Below are positions 36,009 through 45,722 of a DNA stretch of 64,000 bases, one piece after another. The DNA is from Alangreenwoodia sp964438605 (GTDB taxonomy: Bacteria; Bacillota; Clostridia; Peptostreptococcales; Anaerovoracaceae). A model generated the notes under the pieces. The model made no database searches and was not told where the DNA came from. It was given only the letters and a program-made list of their open reading frames with translations. The stretch spans positions 62,001 to 126,000 of the forward strand of contig CAYTKT010000001.1 of the NCBI GenBank assembly GCA_964438605.1, written 5' to 3'. The position numbers and the translations under genes are program-made. Positions within the stretch are counted from its first letter, which is position 1; each line of letters opens with the position of its first letter.

Positions 36009-36515
36009 CTGAACACTCCTCAGACCACATTATAATATAATATGAAATTCGGCACAATGTAAAATTCTCACAAATGCCTGATATATTTTGTTTTTTATAC
36101 AAACTGCACACTTGTTAATTTTATCTAATCCCGCCTCCTCAAGAAAATCCGATTAAGGATGGGCAAAGCCCCGACTTGTTCACAGGCATAAACAGCATAT
36201 AGTTCATAACGTCCGATAAATAAGCTATATATTATTATCTAAACTCTGCAAAATTTATATTCTGCTCATCCCTTAAACCCGACACTACGGTTGATTTCTC
36301 CTCCCAGTATAACAATAACAGAACATAGGAAGCAGGAACGTTACCAATGCGGCAGATCGGACAGTTGCCGCAGAGTTTCAGAAAAAAGAATATCGAATAT
36401 CCGCAACAAACAAAAAAGGGCTTTCTCCGCTCACAGGAAAGAGCCTTTGAATGATGATATGCTCTGATGTGAACGACCCCTTATCTAAAGCCAGTGGGAT
36501 TGCGGCAGCCCTATT
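36009..36515. other. Intergenic region upstream of rsmD
   Basis: No gene is supported. It contains the SDR terminator at 36412-36449 and an AT-rich stretch (about 36190-36260). Confidence 0.45.
36412..36449 (-). terminator. Terminator of the downstream SDR gene
   Basis: On the minus strand AAGGCTCTTTC and GAAAGCCC form an imperfect stem (one bulge) followed by TTTTTTG, about 65 bases past the SDR stop. Confidence 0.65.
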
Positions 36516-37343
36516 TCAAAGTATCTTTATCATCTTTTCTGTTCTATCCCAGAGCTCCTTCGCAGCCTGTCCGTCCGCATCCCGAAACAGCACCGGCATT
36601 TTCCATTTGCCGCTGTAAACCTCTCCGCACTGAAAATCCTTTCCAGGTTCACCGACGGCCAATGCCACCAGCCGTTTGGCGCTTCTGGCAGGCGTGATGG
36701 TAAAAATGTATTTTAAAAAGGTGCGATAAAGGATCTTGAAAAACAGAACAGATTCGGAAGCAAAATTACTTCTGACCAGTCCCGGCTCGAAAGCAACCGC
36801 ATGAATGCCCTTTTCGCCGTAGCGCCGGTGCAGTTCCCGGGTGAAGAGAATGTTTTCGAGTTTTGCTTCACCATAGGCCCTCACAGCCAGATAGTTCGAT
36901 TCATAATTCAGATTTTTGAGATTCAATCCTGCACCGAACAGATTTGCGGCCACGCTGGAGGTCTGAATGACCGTCGCACGGCACTCACACAGCTTGTCCA
37001 TAAGCAGATTTGTCAAAAGAAAAGGAGCCAGATAATTAATTTGGAAGGTTTTCTCAAAACCGTCAGCAGTAATCTGTTTTGCGGCCAGCGCTCCACCTGC
37101 ATTGTTAGCCAACACGTCGATCCTGTCGTACTGTCTCAGTTCTCCAGCCAGCCGTCTGACCTGCGCAAGTTCTGCATAATCGGCCAGATGGAAGGGCGCG
37201 TTTAATTCTGCCGCAACCTTTTCTGCCTTTTCTTTAGTACGCCCCACGATCACGACCGTGTGCCCCATGGATTTTAACTGGCGTGCGGCAGCGGCACCGA
37301 TGCCGTCGCTTGCGCCTGTGATAACGATAGTCTTTTTGTCCAT
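36516..37343 (-). CDS. Short-chain dehydrogenase (retinol dehydrogenase-like)
   Basis: 275 residues. The N-terminal IVITGASDGIGAAAARQL binds NAD(P), NNAG follows at about 81-84, and the active site includes QTSSVA (Ser) and YGEAK (Tyr/Lys). The C-terminal part is longer than in FabG and resembles the RDH/WWOX-like SDRs, which act on hydrophobic alcohols or ketones. No partner gene hints at a substrate. It is followed by a terminator and is probably monocistronic or cotranscribed with the membrane protein gene upstream. Confidence 0.8.
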   Translation of the reverse strand: MDKKTIVITGASDGIGAAAARQLKSMGHTVVIVGRTKEKAEKVAAELNAPFHLADYAELAQVRRLAGELRQYDRIDVLANNAGGALAAKQITADGFEKTFQINYLAPFLLTNLLMDKLCECRATVIQTSSVAANLFGAGLNLKNLNYESNYLAVRAYGEAKLENILFTRELHRRYGEKGIHAVAFEPGLVRSNFASESVLFFKILYRTFLKYIFTITPARSAKRLVALAVGEPGKDFQCGEVYSGKWKMPVLFRDADGQAAKELWDRTEKMIKIL

Positions 37344-37482
37344 TTTGCGTATTCTCCCACATCTGTCAATTTGAAAATCAACTATGAATTTTCGGTGACA
37401 AAGATTTTATCACCGCTTCCCGCCGCCGCAATGTCGTCGATCTTTTCCTTTGAACCCGACCCATTTAATTTTTTCATGTTGT

Positions 37483-38064
37483 TTAATTTCCGGTGCGGGC
37501 GATAAAAATGGCCAGTATCGCCATGTAGACAGCTACCAAAATGAGCGGGATCATCCCATCCACATATCCTGCCCAGCCGCTAAAATCATAGTACAGTAAA
37601 TAGCAGATTATGCTCAGCGCCGCTACGACGACAGCCGCCACAAACAGACCAATCGCCCCGTTTCGGGTGACAGATTCCAAGCCATAAAGAGCGTTGATTT
37701 CCAGGAAAACCAGAGCAATCCAGCCAACGATCAGAAAAAGCTCGGTCGTAACCTGCCGATGAAATACAAGGCGCGTCACGATGAGCAGCACTGCATAAGA
37801 AACCACTCCGATCAGAAGAACAGTCCTGGCAGAGAAGAAGGAATAGGCTTTATTCGCTCCGTTAGCCCCTCGAACGATCAGGATCACTGCAGCCACACCC
37901 AAAACAAACGCGGGAAGCAGCAGCCAGCCGGATCGCACTCCTTTGACAGCGCCCGCGGGCTTAAACGCCAAAACCCACCAGAGCAGATAGAATACACAAC
38001 AGCCCACCAGCAGAATGTCGCCCTCAAATATTTGCCGCGCCGAACTGTTTGTTCCAAAGATCAT
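37483..38064 (-). CDS. Multi-pass membrane protein of unknown function
   Basis: 193 residues from the ATG at 38064, which follows GGAGG by 8 bases. About six hydrophobic segments fill nearly the whole length (for example GDILLVGCCVFYLLWWVLAF, VLLIGVVSYAVLLIVTRLVF, GMIPLILVAVYMAILAIFIA). There is no recognised domain. It lies upstream of the SDR with a 140-base gap. Confidence 0.6.
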   Translation of the reverse strand: MIFGTNSSARQIFEGDILLVGCCVFYLLWWVLAFKPAGAVKGVRSGWLLLPAFVLGVAAVILIVRGANGANKAYSFFSARTVLLIGVVSYAVLLIVTRLVFHRQVTTELFLIVGWIALVFLEINALYGLESVTRNGAIGLFVAAVVVAALSIICYLLYYDFSGWAGYVDGMIPLILVAVYMAILAIFIARTGN

Positions 38065-38283
38065 TTGAATCACCTCCGATTGCCGCTTCCGATTGCTGCT
38101 GATTTATCGGGCAGTTATCTGTTTTTTAGCATGAGAATCTCTCGCTCAATAATCCAAGCGGACTAAGCATCAACAGGTCAACCTCGCGCATCCTGCGGCT
38201 TTATATACATTTTTATGCCAAAACGAAGCACATGCCCTCGCTGTTGACATTGATTTTAGTATTTGCATCTCTGTCATACTGCC

Positions 38284-38312
38284 TTTATACAACTCATGCA
38301 TAGAAAAATCAA
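38284..38312 (-). promoter_or_regulatory. Candidate promoter for the membrane protein gene
   Basis: TTGATT (38307-38312) and TATAAA (38284-38289) with a 17-base spacer, about 220 bases upstream of the start at 38064. Confidence 0.4.
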
Positions 38313-38642
38313 GTCCCCAAAAGTCCCCAAAAAATCTGTAATTCTACCCGCCGTACTTGCTGCCGGACTTGATTTTCATACACAAACAAAACGTTTATAT
38401 CATCCTTTCCATTTGTCGACTGACTGATTGATGCCGGTTTGAGCATATAATCCGGATACAATCTGCCTGTCAGGTAAGTAAGCAAAAACTTTGCCACCCT
38501 TTTCCTGACTCATTTCAAAGCCCGCGTCCGGACTTTGCTTCCATTTTCTTGTCTGTCTTAAAATTGCTTGTCTAAAAATTTATGAATAGATTTTCTAATA
38601 TTATATATTCTGCAAGAGAACAATCAGCGGGGAAATAATGTG

Positions 38643-38671
38643 TTGACAAATGATGTATCAGCGAATAAAAT
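38643..38671 (+). promoter_or_regulatory. Promoter of the CoA-transferase gene
   Basis: TTGACA (38643-38648) and TAAAAT (38666-38671) with a 17-base spacer. The leader is about 80 bases and ends with AGGAGG before the ATG. Confidence 0.75.
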
Positions 38672-38758
38672 GAATGTAGATAAATTTGCAGTTACATGCT
38701 GCATAAATTCTTTCGGTATTATTATTGAGTGAGTGTTATTTTCAGGAGGTAAACTATT

Positions 38759-40363
38759 ATGGCACAAATTCTTACAGCTGATGAATGCGCGGCTTTAATT
38801 AAAGACAATGATGTAATCGGCGCAGCTACATTTGGTGCAGGTGGTGTACCGGAGTCTATTTTAAACGCGATCGAAAAGAGATTCTTAGAAACTGGTCATC
38901 CGAAGAATCTTACGTACATCCATGCCGCCGGTTCCGGTGACTTCACTCCTGGCAAGTCCAGAGGAGAAGACGCTCTCATGCACGAAGGCCTGATGACAAA
39001 ATGGATCGCTTCTCACGTCGGATGTTCCAAAACGACTCAGCAGTTCTTGAGCGAAGGCACTAAAATCGCAGGCTGGAACTTACCTCTCGGTACGATTCTC
39101 CAGATATTCAAAGAACAGGCAAGAGGCGTCAATTTCTGTCTGTCTAAAGTCGGTCTTGATACATTTGTCGATCCAAGACAGGACGGCGGCAAAGTTACTC
39201 AGGCTGCAAGAGATCTTGATGAGGAAATCGTGGAATATATTCCTGATTTTCAGGGCGAAGAATGGCTCTGCTATAAAGGTTGGCCGCTTACAGTAGGATT
39301 TATCAGAGGTACTTATGCAGATGAAGACGGCAACCTCTCCATCCAGAAAGAACATTATAATCTTGAACTGCTGACAGTCGCTCAGGCGGTAAGAGCTTGC
39401 GGCGGTAAAGTATTCTGCGAAGTAGAAAAAATTGTTAAAAAAGGAACGATTCCGCCTAAGAGCGTTAAGGTTCCTGGTTTGTACATCGACTATATCACAG
39501 TAATGGACGAAAAAGACATCCCTAACAAGGTCGTTGCCGTAGGCGGTCCTTATAATCCGTGTATGTCCGGCGAAGTGAAAGTTCCTATGTCCGCTGAGAG
39601 TGTAGCCCTTCCGTTTGACGGAATCAAGGTTATCTGCAGAAGAGCAGCTATGGAATTCAGAGCAGGAATGAAGTCTAACCTTGGTCTTGGTATGCCTCAG
39701 AAGGTAGGCAATATCATGGATGAAGAAGGCGTTTCCAAAGACATCACGCTGATTTCTGAATCCGGAAATATCGGTGGTATTCCGGGAGTCGGCACACTTT
39801 TCGGTTCTCATTACAATGTGGAAGCCTCCTCCGACCAGGGCGACCACTTCAATATGTTCGACGGCGAAGGCCTTGCATGTGTAGGTTTCGGTCTTTCCGA
39901 AGTTGACCCTCACGGCGCACTGAACACAAGCCTGCTGAACGGCACATTCATCGGCGTAGGCGGCCTGATGAACATCGCTGCCACAGCTAAGAAATCCGTC
40001 GTATTAGGCACATTCACTGCGGGTGGAATCCAGACGGCAGTTGAAGACGGCAAACTCGTCATCAAGAGAGAAGGCAAATTCGTCAAATTCGTAAACAAGC
40101 TCGTTCAGTCTTCCTTCTCCGCTCAGAATGCGATAAAGTCCGGCAAAGAAGTTATCTACGTCACAGAACGCGCCGTATTCAAGGCAGTTGAAGGCGGTCT
40201 CGAACTGATTGAAATTGCACCAGGAATCGACCTTCAGACTCAGGTTCTCGATCTGATGGAATTTAAGCCGATCATTCCGGAAGGCGGTCCGAAGCTCATG
40301 CCTGCAGAAATCTTCCAGGAAACCTGGGGCGGTCTCGGCAAGTACTTCTATTCTGAAGAATAA
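38759..40363 (+). CDS. Family I acyl-CoA:acetate/3-oxoacid CoA-transferase (propionate CoA-transferase-like)
   Basis: 534 residues, both halves of the family I CoA-transferase fused in one chain, as in propionate CoA-transferase. The catalytic Glu is expected at about residue 334 (LISESGNIGGIPGVG), where it forms the gamma-glutamyl-CoA thioester. The N-terminal half holds FGAGGVPESIL and the oxyanion-loop region around GAGG. It moves CoA between an acyl-CoA and a free acid such as acetate. Of its 12 Arg codons I count 11 AGA, unlike nearby genes, indicating high expression. Strong promoter and terminator flank it. The physiological acid is unknown; its neighbour operon at 42597-47192 shares the codon bias. 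Confidence 0.88.
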   Translation: MAQILTADECAALIKDNDVIGAATFGAGGVPESILNAIEKRFLETGHPKNLTYIHAAGSGDFTPGKSRGEDALMHEGLMTKWIASHVGCSKTTQQFLSEGTKIAGWNLPLGTILQIFKEQARGVNFCLSKVGLDTFVDPRQDGGKVTQAARDLDEEIVEYIPDFQGEEWLCYKGWPLTVGFIRGTYADEDGNLSIQKEHYNLELLTVAQAVRACGGKVFCEVEKIVKKGTIPPKSVKVPGLYIDYITVMDEKDIPNKVVAVGGPYNPCMSGEVKVPMSAESVALPFDGIKVICRRAAMEFRAGMKSNLGLGMPQKVGNIMDEEGVSKDITLISESGNIGGIPGVGTLFGSHYNVEASSDQGDHFNMFDGEGLACVGFGLSEVDPHGALNTSLLNGTFIGVGGLMNIAATAKKSVVLGTFTAGGIQTAVEDGKLVIKREGKFVKFVNKLVQSSFSAQNAIKSGKEVIYVTERAVFKAVEGGLELIEIAPGIDLQTQVLDLMEFKPIIPEGGPKLMPAEIFQETWGGLGKYFYSEE

Positions 40364-40478
40364 TTAAATTCGATCTCATGATTACCGATCCTTATTTCTC
40401 TGTTTCAAGCTTGATAAGGTTAAGATGAAATTTTCGGTATTCTATTTTGCGATTTGAATTGACATTATATCGTTAAGA

Positions 40479-40513
40479 AAAAAGGGACACAAGAATGAAT
40501 GGTGTCCCTTTTT
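40479..40513 (+). terminator. Terminator of the CoA-transferase gene
   Basis: A 12-bp stem AAAAAGGGACAC/GTGTCCCTTTTT with an 11-base loop, about 115 bases past the stop. Confidence 0.75.
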
Positions 40514-40936
40514 GCATATGGAAAACTTCGCGTTCGCGCTAATCGCGATTCCGTATGGAATCAAATTGCAAAATAAAACAACAGCAGGCGCAGAAGCAGT
40601 ATCTGCTTATGGAACAATAAAATCCTATCTAAGACACTGATTTTTCTGCATTTACAGTCACTCGCTTATTACAAAAAAGTACAGGAAAAACCATCAATCC
40701 ATGTAAAAAACTTTTCACTCAAAAAGTATTTTATGTATAAAAAATCGGCTTCACAAACTGAAACCGATGAATTTTAATCAGCCAATCGAACTCAAAATGA
40801 ACCTGGAAAATTACTGGGTGAAAAAGCGGACTTTCCTCAGGCATCGTCTTTCGCCAATTCACCCATGCTCCCTCATCAGCCTTACAAGAGCCATAAAATA
40901 TCAATTAAAATCTCCGGATGCTGTCAACAAATCCGC
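40514..40936. other. Spacer after the CoA-transferase terminator
   Basis: AT-rich; no gene or strong repeat is seen. Confidence 0.4.
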
Positions 40937-41173
40937 TTAATTATAGAACGTTACAATTTCATCAAGGCTCTTTTCATCCGGGGCTTTTACGTTCTCCGTC
41001 AGGCACACCGATCGGCATCATTGCGGATCACAAGAAAGCCAGTTTTGCTCATTCTCCGACGAAGAACCTACGCGCACGGCATCGAGAATTTTCAGGACAT
41101 CTTCATCCGGTACAGGCATGTCCTTAAATTTACGCACGCTCTGGCACGAATAAATCAGATCGTGCAGTTCCAT
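40937..41173 (-). pseudogene. Nitroreductase remnant
   Basis: From the ATG at 41173 the frame reads MELHDLIYSCQSVRKFKDMP and continues to ENEQNW, the classic nitroreductase N terminus (SVRKFxDxPV, FMN-binding Arg). A frameshift follows: FLVIRNDA appears in another frame, and the family C terminus (KAPDEKSLDEIVTFYN) then appears, ending at 40937. The middle roughly 100 residues are deleted. The intact enzyme would be an FMN-dependent NAD(P)H oxidoreductase. No function is expected now. Confidence 0.7.
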
Positions 41174-41189
41174 AAATTTACCTCAAAAA

Positions 41190-42317
41190 CTAATTCAGAG
41201 ACTTAGATTCTTTACTTCTCTCTTTCATAGCGTCGGAAGCCGTCTTAAAATGAACAAATTCCTCGCCTTCCTTGCGGATGAAAGCCGTATTAACATCGGC
41301 ATCGAGCAGCGGAATAATCGACTCGTCAAAATTCGCAATAACGTTGAGTTTAAATATATTTGAATTATTAACGTCTGCCGTATATTCCTTGCTCTCGTCT
41401 CCCGCAAAAAATCTCCAGCCGGAATCAGGGAAATTCTTAAACGGTTCTTCACGATAAACATAACAAGGCTTTGCTCCATCGAGACTGATCCTGTCAGAGA
41501 CAAAACATGCCTTCTCCGACTTTACAAGCGTCTTGAGATTGTCCTTGTCGAGCGTAGGGAAATATTCCTTTTTCTTATACCAGTTATATACTTTCCATAC
41601 ATTTACCGATTCATCCTCAAACAGCTTTTTAACGAGATCGAGAAGCGTATCAAATGCCTCAGCCGTCTTCTCAGCATCATATTTCGAGTTTTTATACATG
41701 GAATACGTCCCGCCAGCCACAAAGCTAACAGCAAAATCAGCCCAGTTATGATATGAGGACAGCAGCGGCTTTACCATATCATCTATCATCTTCCGGGCAG
41801 TCGGCTCATTAAAATAGTCGCAAAAAACGGCTTCCCTCATAAGATCGACGCCACGTGCCATATCCCATGCAACATAGCCGGCCGACCCCAGTACGTCCTT
41901 AAACTGATCAGAAAATTCCTTACACTTCAGGAAGGTTTCCTTTGCAGCAGGCCTCATCTTATCGACTTCCTCTTTAAAATCGCTGCTGTCATACATCTCA
42001 AACTGCTTATACTGCCACTGACAGCCACGGAAGCTAACCCGGCCGATCGCCTGAGTTGCCGATTCTGTGTCATGAATTTCAAAATTATCACGAAGTTCCT
42101 TCTCCATCTGTTCGGATTGCACAACGATCTCCGCATCATCCTTAAGCTGCAAAGTCGTAAAATCATATCCCTTCATCAGGGAATGAACAGCGGATACTAA
42201 CATCTGAAAGTCAGGATATTTTGTATATTCCACGTCATTTTTGATATTTGATACGGACTCCCTGAAAGCGGATAATTCCGCTGCAAAATCTCTGTCTGCA
42301 ACCTTATTGCTCATCAT
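41190..42317 (-). CDS. DUF1266-DUF2185 fusion protein
   Basis: 375 residues. The middle (about 140-215: AWDMARGVDLMREAVFCDYF, then HNWADFAVSFVAGGTYSMY) matches DUF1266. The C-terminal part (about 270-355: ACFVSDRISLDGAKPCYVYR, SGWRFFAGDESKEY, NVIANFDESIIPLLD) matches DUF2185, a family found among immunity proteins of polymorphic toxin systems. No signal or membrane segment is seen, so it is cytoplasmic. No toxin gene is adjacent. It lies downstream of the flavoprotein operon terminator and beside a nitroreductase remnant. Exact role unknown. Confidence 0.7.
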   Translation of the reverse strand: MMSNKVADRDFAAELSAFRESVSNIKNDVEYTKYPDFQMLVSAVHSLMKGYDFTTLQLKDDAEIVVQSEQMEKELRDNFEIHDTESATQAIGRVSFRGCQWQYKQFEMYDSSDFKEEVDKMRPAAKETFLKCKEFSDQFKDVLGSAGYVAWDMARGVDLMREAVFCDYFNEPTARKMIDDMVKPLLSSYHNWADFAVSFVAGGTYSMYKNSKYDAEKTAEAFDTLLDLVKKLFEDESVNVWKVYNWYKKKEYFPTLDKDNLKTLVKSEKACFVSDRISLDGAKPCYVYREEPFKNFPDSGWRFFAGDESKEYTADVNNSNIFKLNVIANFDESIIPLLDADVNTAFIRKEGEEFVHFKTASDAMKERSKESKSLN

Positions 42318-42502
42318 ATTCAGTTATCTTTCACCTCTTTAACACTTTATAATACATAGAAACGAGCAAAATACATATTTTTCAAAATGGAACCACAATA
42401 TACAGTTTATTCCGAATATTATCTTTCCATATATTATATATTTCATGGACAAATCGGTATTTTACTCATCTCTATTTTATACTACAGGCAGCGTATATAA
42501 AA

Positions 42503-42534
42503 AGGCTGCACCGAACTGAAATCTGGTGCAGCCT
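42503..42534 (-). terminator. Terminator of the flavoprotein/Fe-S operon
   Basis: A perfect 10-bp stem AGGCTGCACC/GGTGCAGCCT with a 12-base loop is followed on the minus strand by TTTTTATA, 63 bases past the last gene. Confidence 0.85.
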
Positions 42535-42596
42535 GAATTATTTCAGCCAATCCGGCAAGCGTTGAAACGATACTCACCGAAATTTAAACTACGCAA

Positions 42597-44234
42597 CTAC
42601 GCTTCGTTTGTAAGAGTTGCAGTCCAACTTGGCATAGGGAACTTTTCTGGAACTTCCCAATCGATCATATCGTGCATCCATTCTGCTCTCTGTACGAAGA
42701 TATCGTGTGCAAGAGGTACAGGTGGGTGGCAGATCCACTGAGGGTCAAATTCGTTCTTGACCTTGAGCAGCCAGAGGTGATAGTTAGGACCATACTGAGG
42801 GCCAGTAAGGTACAGTGGCTGGTGAGGGCCAAGGTGAGACGAATAGTAGTTGTTTTCAATGTTCATCTTTGAAGTCTGCAGGAAGAATCTATCAACATAG
42901 GAGGTATCTTCGTCCTGATCCCAGTAGATAAGGAATTCGGAATAACCCTGGTGACCAGATTCGAAGTTCTGGAACCAGCCTGGGTCGCCGAAGTCCGGGA
43001 AGAGAGGAGGAGTGTACTCCGTAGCCTTGAGGGCTGCGAAAGATTCACCGTGCTGTACGGACTGGTTGAGAGATTCGATTACGAATTCTACGGATACATA
43101 AGAACCAGTCATCAGCCACATGCCGGCAGAGTCTGCATTCTTGAGCCAGGATTCATCGGAAGGCTTCGTACGTCTCGGTTTACCATTGCATTCCTGCATG
43201 ATGTCTTCGAGAACTCTGAGTTCGTAATCCATCTGCTCCTCGCTGGCATAACCGATTACCATTACTCTTACGAGATGGAAATTAGCCAGAGATTCTTCGC
43301 TCTCCTTGAGCCAGATGTCCCAGAATTCTTCTTTATCTTCCGCTTTAGCGATAGCTCTCCAGAATACAGGTACTTTCGTGCAGGCAGCACAGATTTCTGC
43401 AGCACCGATTTCGTACATCGCTTTAACCTGATCAGCCTTGGAAGGAACCTGATAGTTGATCCATCTGATTCTCTTTTCGTCGAGAGCCAGAGAAGTATTA
43501 GGAGCGATACCCTGCGGCTTAGGGGATTCCTGAATGAACGGCAGATACTTAACAGCCATTCTTGTAACGATACCCATGCAACCTCTTAAGCCAGTGAAAC
43601 CTCTCAGGATGCATCTGAGGTCAGGACCAGGACCCTCGCCCCAGAACGGATCGTCAGAACCAGCCAGAGAACCCATTCTAACAAGTTCACCATCAGGTAA
43701 AACAAGCTCAGTGCCGAGGATTCTTCTGTGAGGGAGACCAATCTTCAGGGAGATCGGAGACCAACCGTCACCGAGGAGGTTAGCGATTGCAGAGCACTGT
43801 GCGCCGCCGCCGCCGATTACACCGTAACAACCCTTATTGAATGCTTCCTGCTGTAAGGAAGAATAAATGATTCCAGGGCCGATATCGGCATACATATGCT
43901 TTTCATCCCACTCGAATTGCTGCATACGCTTCATGTCGATGATGAGCTCATCGTCAACATGGCAGTGAGTCTTAGGACCATAGAAACCAGTTGCATATGG
44001 TACATACGGAATATTGTATCTGCTGCAGATCTTCACGAGCCTTACCACTTCGTCAGTGTCCTTCGGAAGTGCAACTGCTGCAGGAAGAACTGTCATTACT
44101 CTTTCATAACCGAGACCAGCTTCATAACCACCAGGACCGGATTTATAACCCTGCATGATGACTGGATCGTCGGAGATATATCTAGCACCTACTACGTTCT
44201 CAAGTGCTTTATACGCCTGTGTTGAGATTGCCAT
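42597..44234 (-). CDS. VAO-type FAD-linked oxidoreductase (4-cresol dehydrogenase/vanillyl alcohol oxidase-like)
   Basis: 545 residues. A PCMH-type FAD domain lies at about 55-235: VALPKDTDEVVRLVKICSRY, PYVPYATGFYG, YADIGPGIIYSSL, YGVIGGGGAQCSAIANLLGD, GTELVLPDGELVRMGSLAGS and FTGLRGCMGIVTRMAVKYLP. A cap domain follows. This order matches VAO/cresol dehydrogenase flavoproteins, which oxidise phenolic or hydroxy substrates. GGAGG precedes the ATG, 21 bases after the Fe-S gene. It is the third gene of the operon and uses mostly AGA for Arg. The substrate and any covalent FAD link cannot be judged. Confidence 0.8.
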   Translation of the reverse strand: MAISTQAYKALENVVGARYISDDPVIMQGYKSGPGGYEAGLGYERVMTVLPAAVALPKDTDEVVRLVKICSRYNIPYVPYATGFYGPKTHCHVDDELIIDMKRMQQFEWDEKHMYADIGPGIIYSSLQQEAFNKGCYGVIGGGGAQCSAIANLLGDGWSPISLKIGLPHRRILGTELVLPDGELVRMGSLAGSDDPFWGEGPGPDLRCILRGFTGLRGCMGIVTRMAVKYLPFIQESPKPQGIAPNTSLALDEKRIRWINYQVPSKADQVKAMYEIGAAEICAACTKVPVFWRAIAKAEDKEEFWDIWLKESEESLANFHLVRVMVIGYASEEQMDYELRVLEDIMQECNGKPRRTKPSDESWLKNADSAGMWLMTGSYVSVEFVIESLNQSVQHGESFAALKATEYTPPLFPDFGDPGWFQNFESGHQGYSEFLIYWDQDEDTSYVDRFFLQTSKMNIENNYYSSHLGPHQPLYLTGPQYGPNYHLWLLKVKNEFDPQWICHPPVPLAHDIFVQRAEWMHDMIDWEVPEKFPMPSWTATLTNEA

Positions 44235-44255
44235 TTATTTTCACCTCCAGAATGC

Positions 44256-45698
44256 TTAAAGTGCTTTAACGATAAGTTCAGTAATATCGATAGCCTCAAT
44301 ACCATCCTTAGGATCAGCATAAGTATTGAATGCGTCTCTGCACTGAGGATCAGCGGAAACGATAGTTTCGATACCACATTCCTTAGCTTCGTCAAGGCGG
44401 TGACCTGTAGCGAACTTAGTTAATGCAGGGAAAGCGATGTCAGCGCCACGTCCGGCACAGATATCGAAAGCATTTTCTCTGATTCTGATAAATTCAGTGT
44501 TATCAGCGCCAGGTACAGCTGCCATGATAGTTCTTGCTTCGGCATACAGACCTTCTCTACCTCTTCTTCTTCTGAGGCCCGGATATACCATACCCATCCA
44601 GCCTCTTTCACCTTTGTAAGGTGTCCAGTCGTCGCACAGTCTGGACACAGAAGAAGCATCGTGATAAGCCATTCTTGTGTCAACCGGAGTAGTCAATACG
44701 AGAGTACCTTCTTCGATTGCTTTTGCAGCGAGACTGAGGATATGAACTACTTCAAATCCGAGATCTGCAGTTGCTATGTCGAGGAGCTTAGGATAATCAA
44801 CTTTGATCGTTCTGTAAGCTTCTGCATCTGAAACCACAACCCGTTTTGCACCAGTCGCTTTAATCGCCTCAATGTTTTCTTTTGCAATTTTTCTCGCTAC
44901 ATCTACCATACCGATAGAAGAAGGAACATTTCCGTCGTTCTTTTCGTTGTCAAGGAGCATGAAGTCGATGCCGAGTTTTTCGAGAATAGTCGCAGTTGCC
45001 TGTGCTATCTGAGGATTCTTATAAGAAGTGTTGTCCCCAACATAGTAAAGAGTGTCAGCCTTCTTTGCAACCTTAACGTTCTTAGCCCAAGCTTTACGGT
45101 CACCCTTTTCACCGTAAATGTTGCCAGTTGCGAGGATTTTGTCAACTGCAGCCTTGTGTGCAGGAAGAGGAGCGGCGCCGTCCTGGACTGCCTTAACTCT
45201 CATAGCTTCGAGGGAGAGTTCGATTTCCAGGTCGAGGTTTCTCTTACATGCAACATCGCAAGCGCCGCACAGAGGACAAGCGTAAAGAATCTGCAGAAGC
45301 GTCGGGGACCATTCGAGTGTGCCGTTAATGATTCCCAAACCGATTCTCATCTTTCCGAATGCGCCGTAAGCATCAAAATCGTTCCAGAGGTTTTCCGGAC
45401 ATCTGACATTGAACCTTACGCCTGGGTTATACGTGTGTTCCACCCAGTAGCAGCCTTTGCATTTAATGCAGTGGTCCATGTCATATTTGAACATGTTGAT
45501 GTCTTCGATATCGAGTGCTAACGGAGTTCTCGGAGTATCATACCTGCCGTGAGAGTTGCCCTTACCGTCGCCGTATGCAGGATCGATAACGGACATCTTA
45601 TAACGGTCACCAGTTAATCTTTTATCTTTAGCGACTTCAGCAGCATACTCCATATTCTTTTTGGTTACTGATAAGTCGAAACGATCATCTCTTGCCAT
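44256..45698 (-). CDS. Two-cluster Fe-S protein, HdrD/GlpC-like with cysteine-free CCG domains
   Basis: 480 residues from the ATG at 45698 (GGAGG ahead). Two 4Fe-4S motifs occur at C77-x2-C80-x2-C83-x16-C100P and C141-x2-C144-x2-C147-x3-C151 in an HdrD/GlpC-like N-terminal arrangement. The C-terminal half has the shape of two CCG domains but their Cys motifs are replaced: YYVGDNTSYKNPQIAQATAT with DNEKNDGN where CCG is expected, and YHDASSVSRL plus ICAGRGAD instead of the usual Cys-containing forms. The protein could carry electrons between the flanking flavoproteins and a carrier but should lack the CCG-type active cluster. Unusual in the family. Confidence 0.78.
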   Translation of the reverse strand: MARDDRFDLSVTKKNMEYAAEVAKDKRLTGDRYKMSVIDPAYGDGKGNSHGRYDTPRTPLALDIEDINMFKYDMDHCIKCKGCYWVEHTYNPGVRFNVRCPENLWNDFDAYGAFGKMRIGLGIINGTLEWSPTLLQILYACPLCGACDVACKRNLDLEIELSLEAMRVKAVQDGAAPLPAHKAAVDKILATGNIYGEKGDRKAWAKNVKVAKKADTLYYVGDNTSYKNPQIAQATATILEKLGIDFMLLDNEKNDGNVPSSIGMVDVARKIAKENIEAIKATGAKRVVVSDAEAYRTIKVDYPKLLDIATADLGFEVVHILSLAAKAIEEGTLVLTTPVDTRMAYHDASSVSRLCDDWTPYKGERGWMGMVYPGLRRRRGREGLYAEARTIMAAVPGADNTEFIRIRENAFDICAGRGADIAFPALTKFATGHRLDEAKECGIETIVSADPQCRDAFNTYADPKDGIEAIDITELIVKAL

Positions 45699-45722
45699 AG
45701 TCAATGTGCCTCCTCCCTAACA

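Larger units (their letters stand above)
38065..38758. other. Divergent spacer between the membrane protein and CoA-transferase genes
   Basis: It holds two promoters (38284-38312 minus, 38643-38671 plus) and a short AAAGTCCCC tandem near 38311-38330. No gene is supported. Confidence 0.5.

Noticed and set aside
40865..41206. 113-codon plus-strand frame
   Set aside because: Lies opposite the nitroreductase remnant, whose minus-strand motifs are clear.
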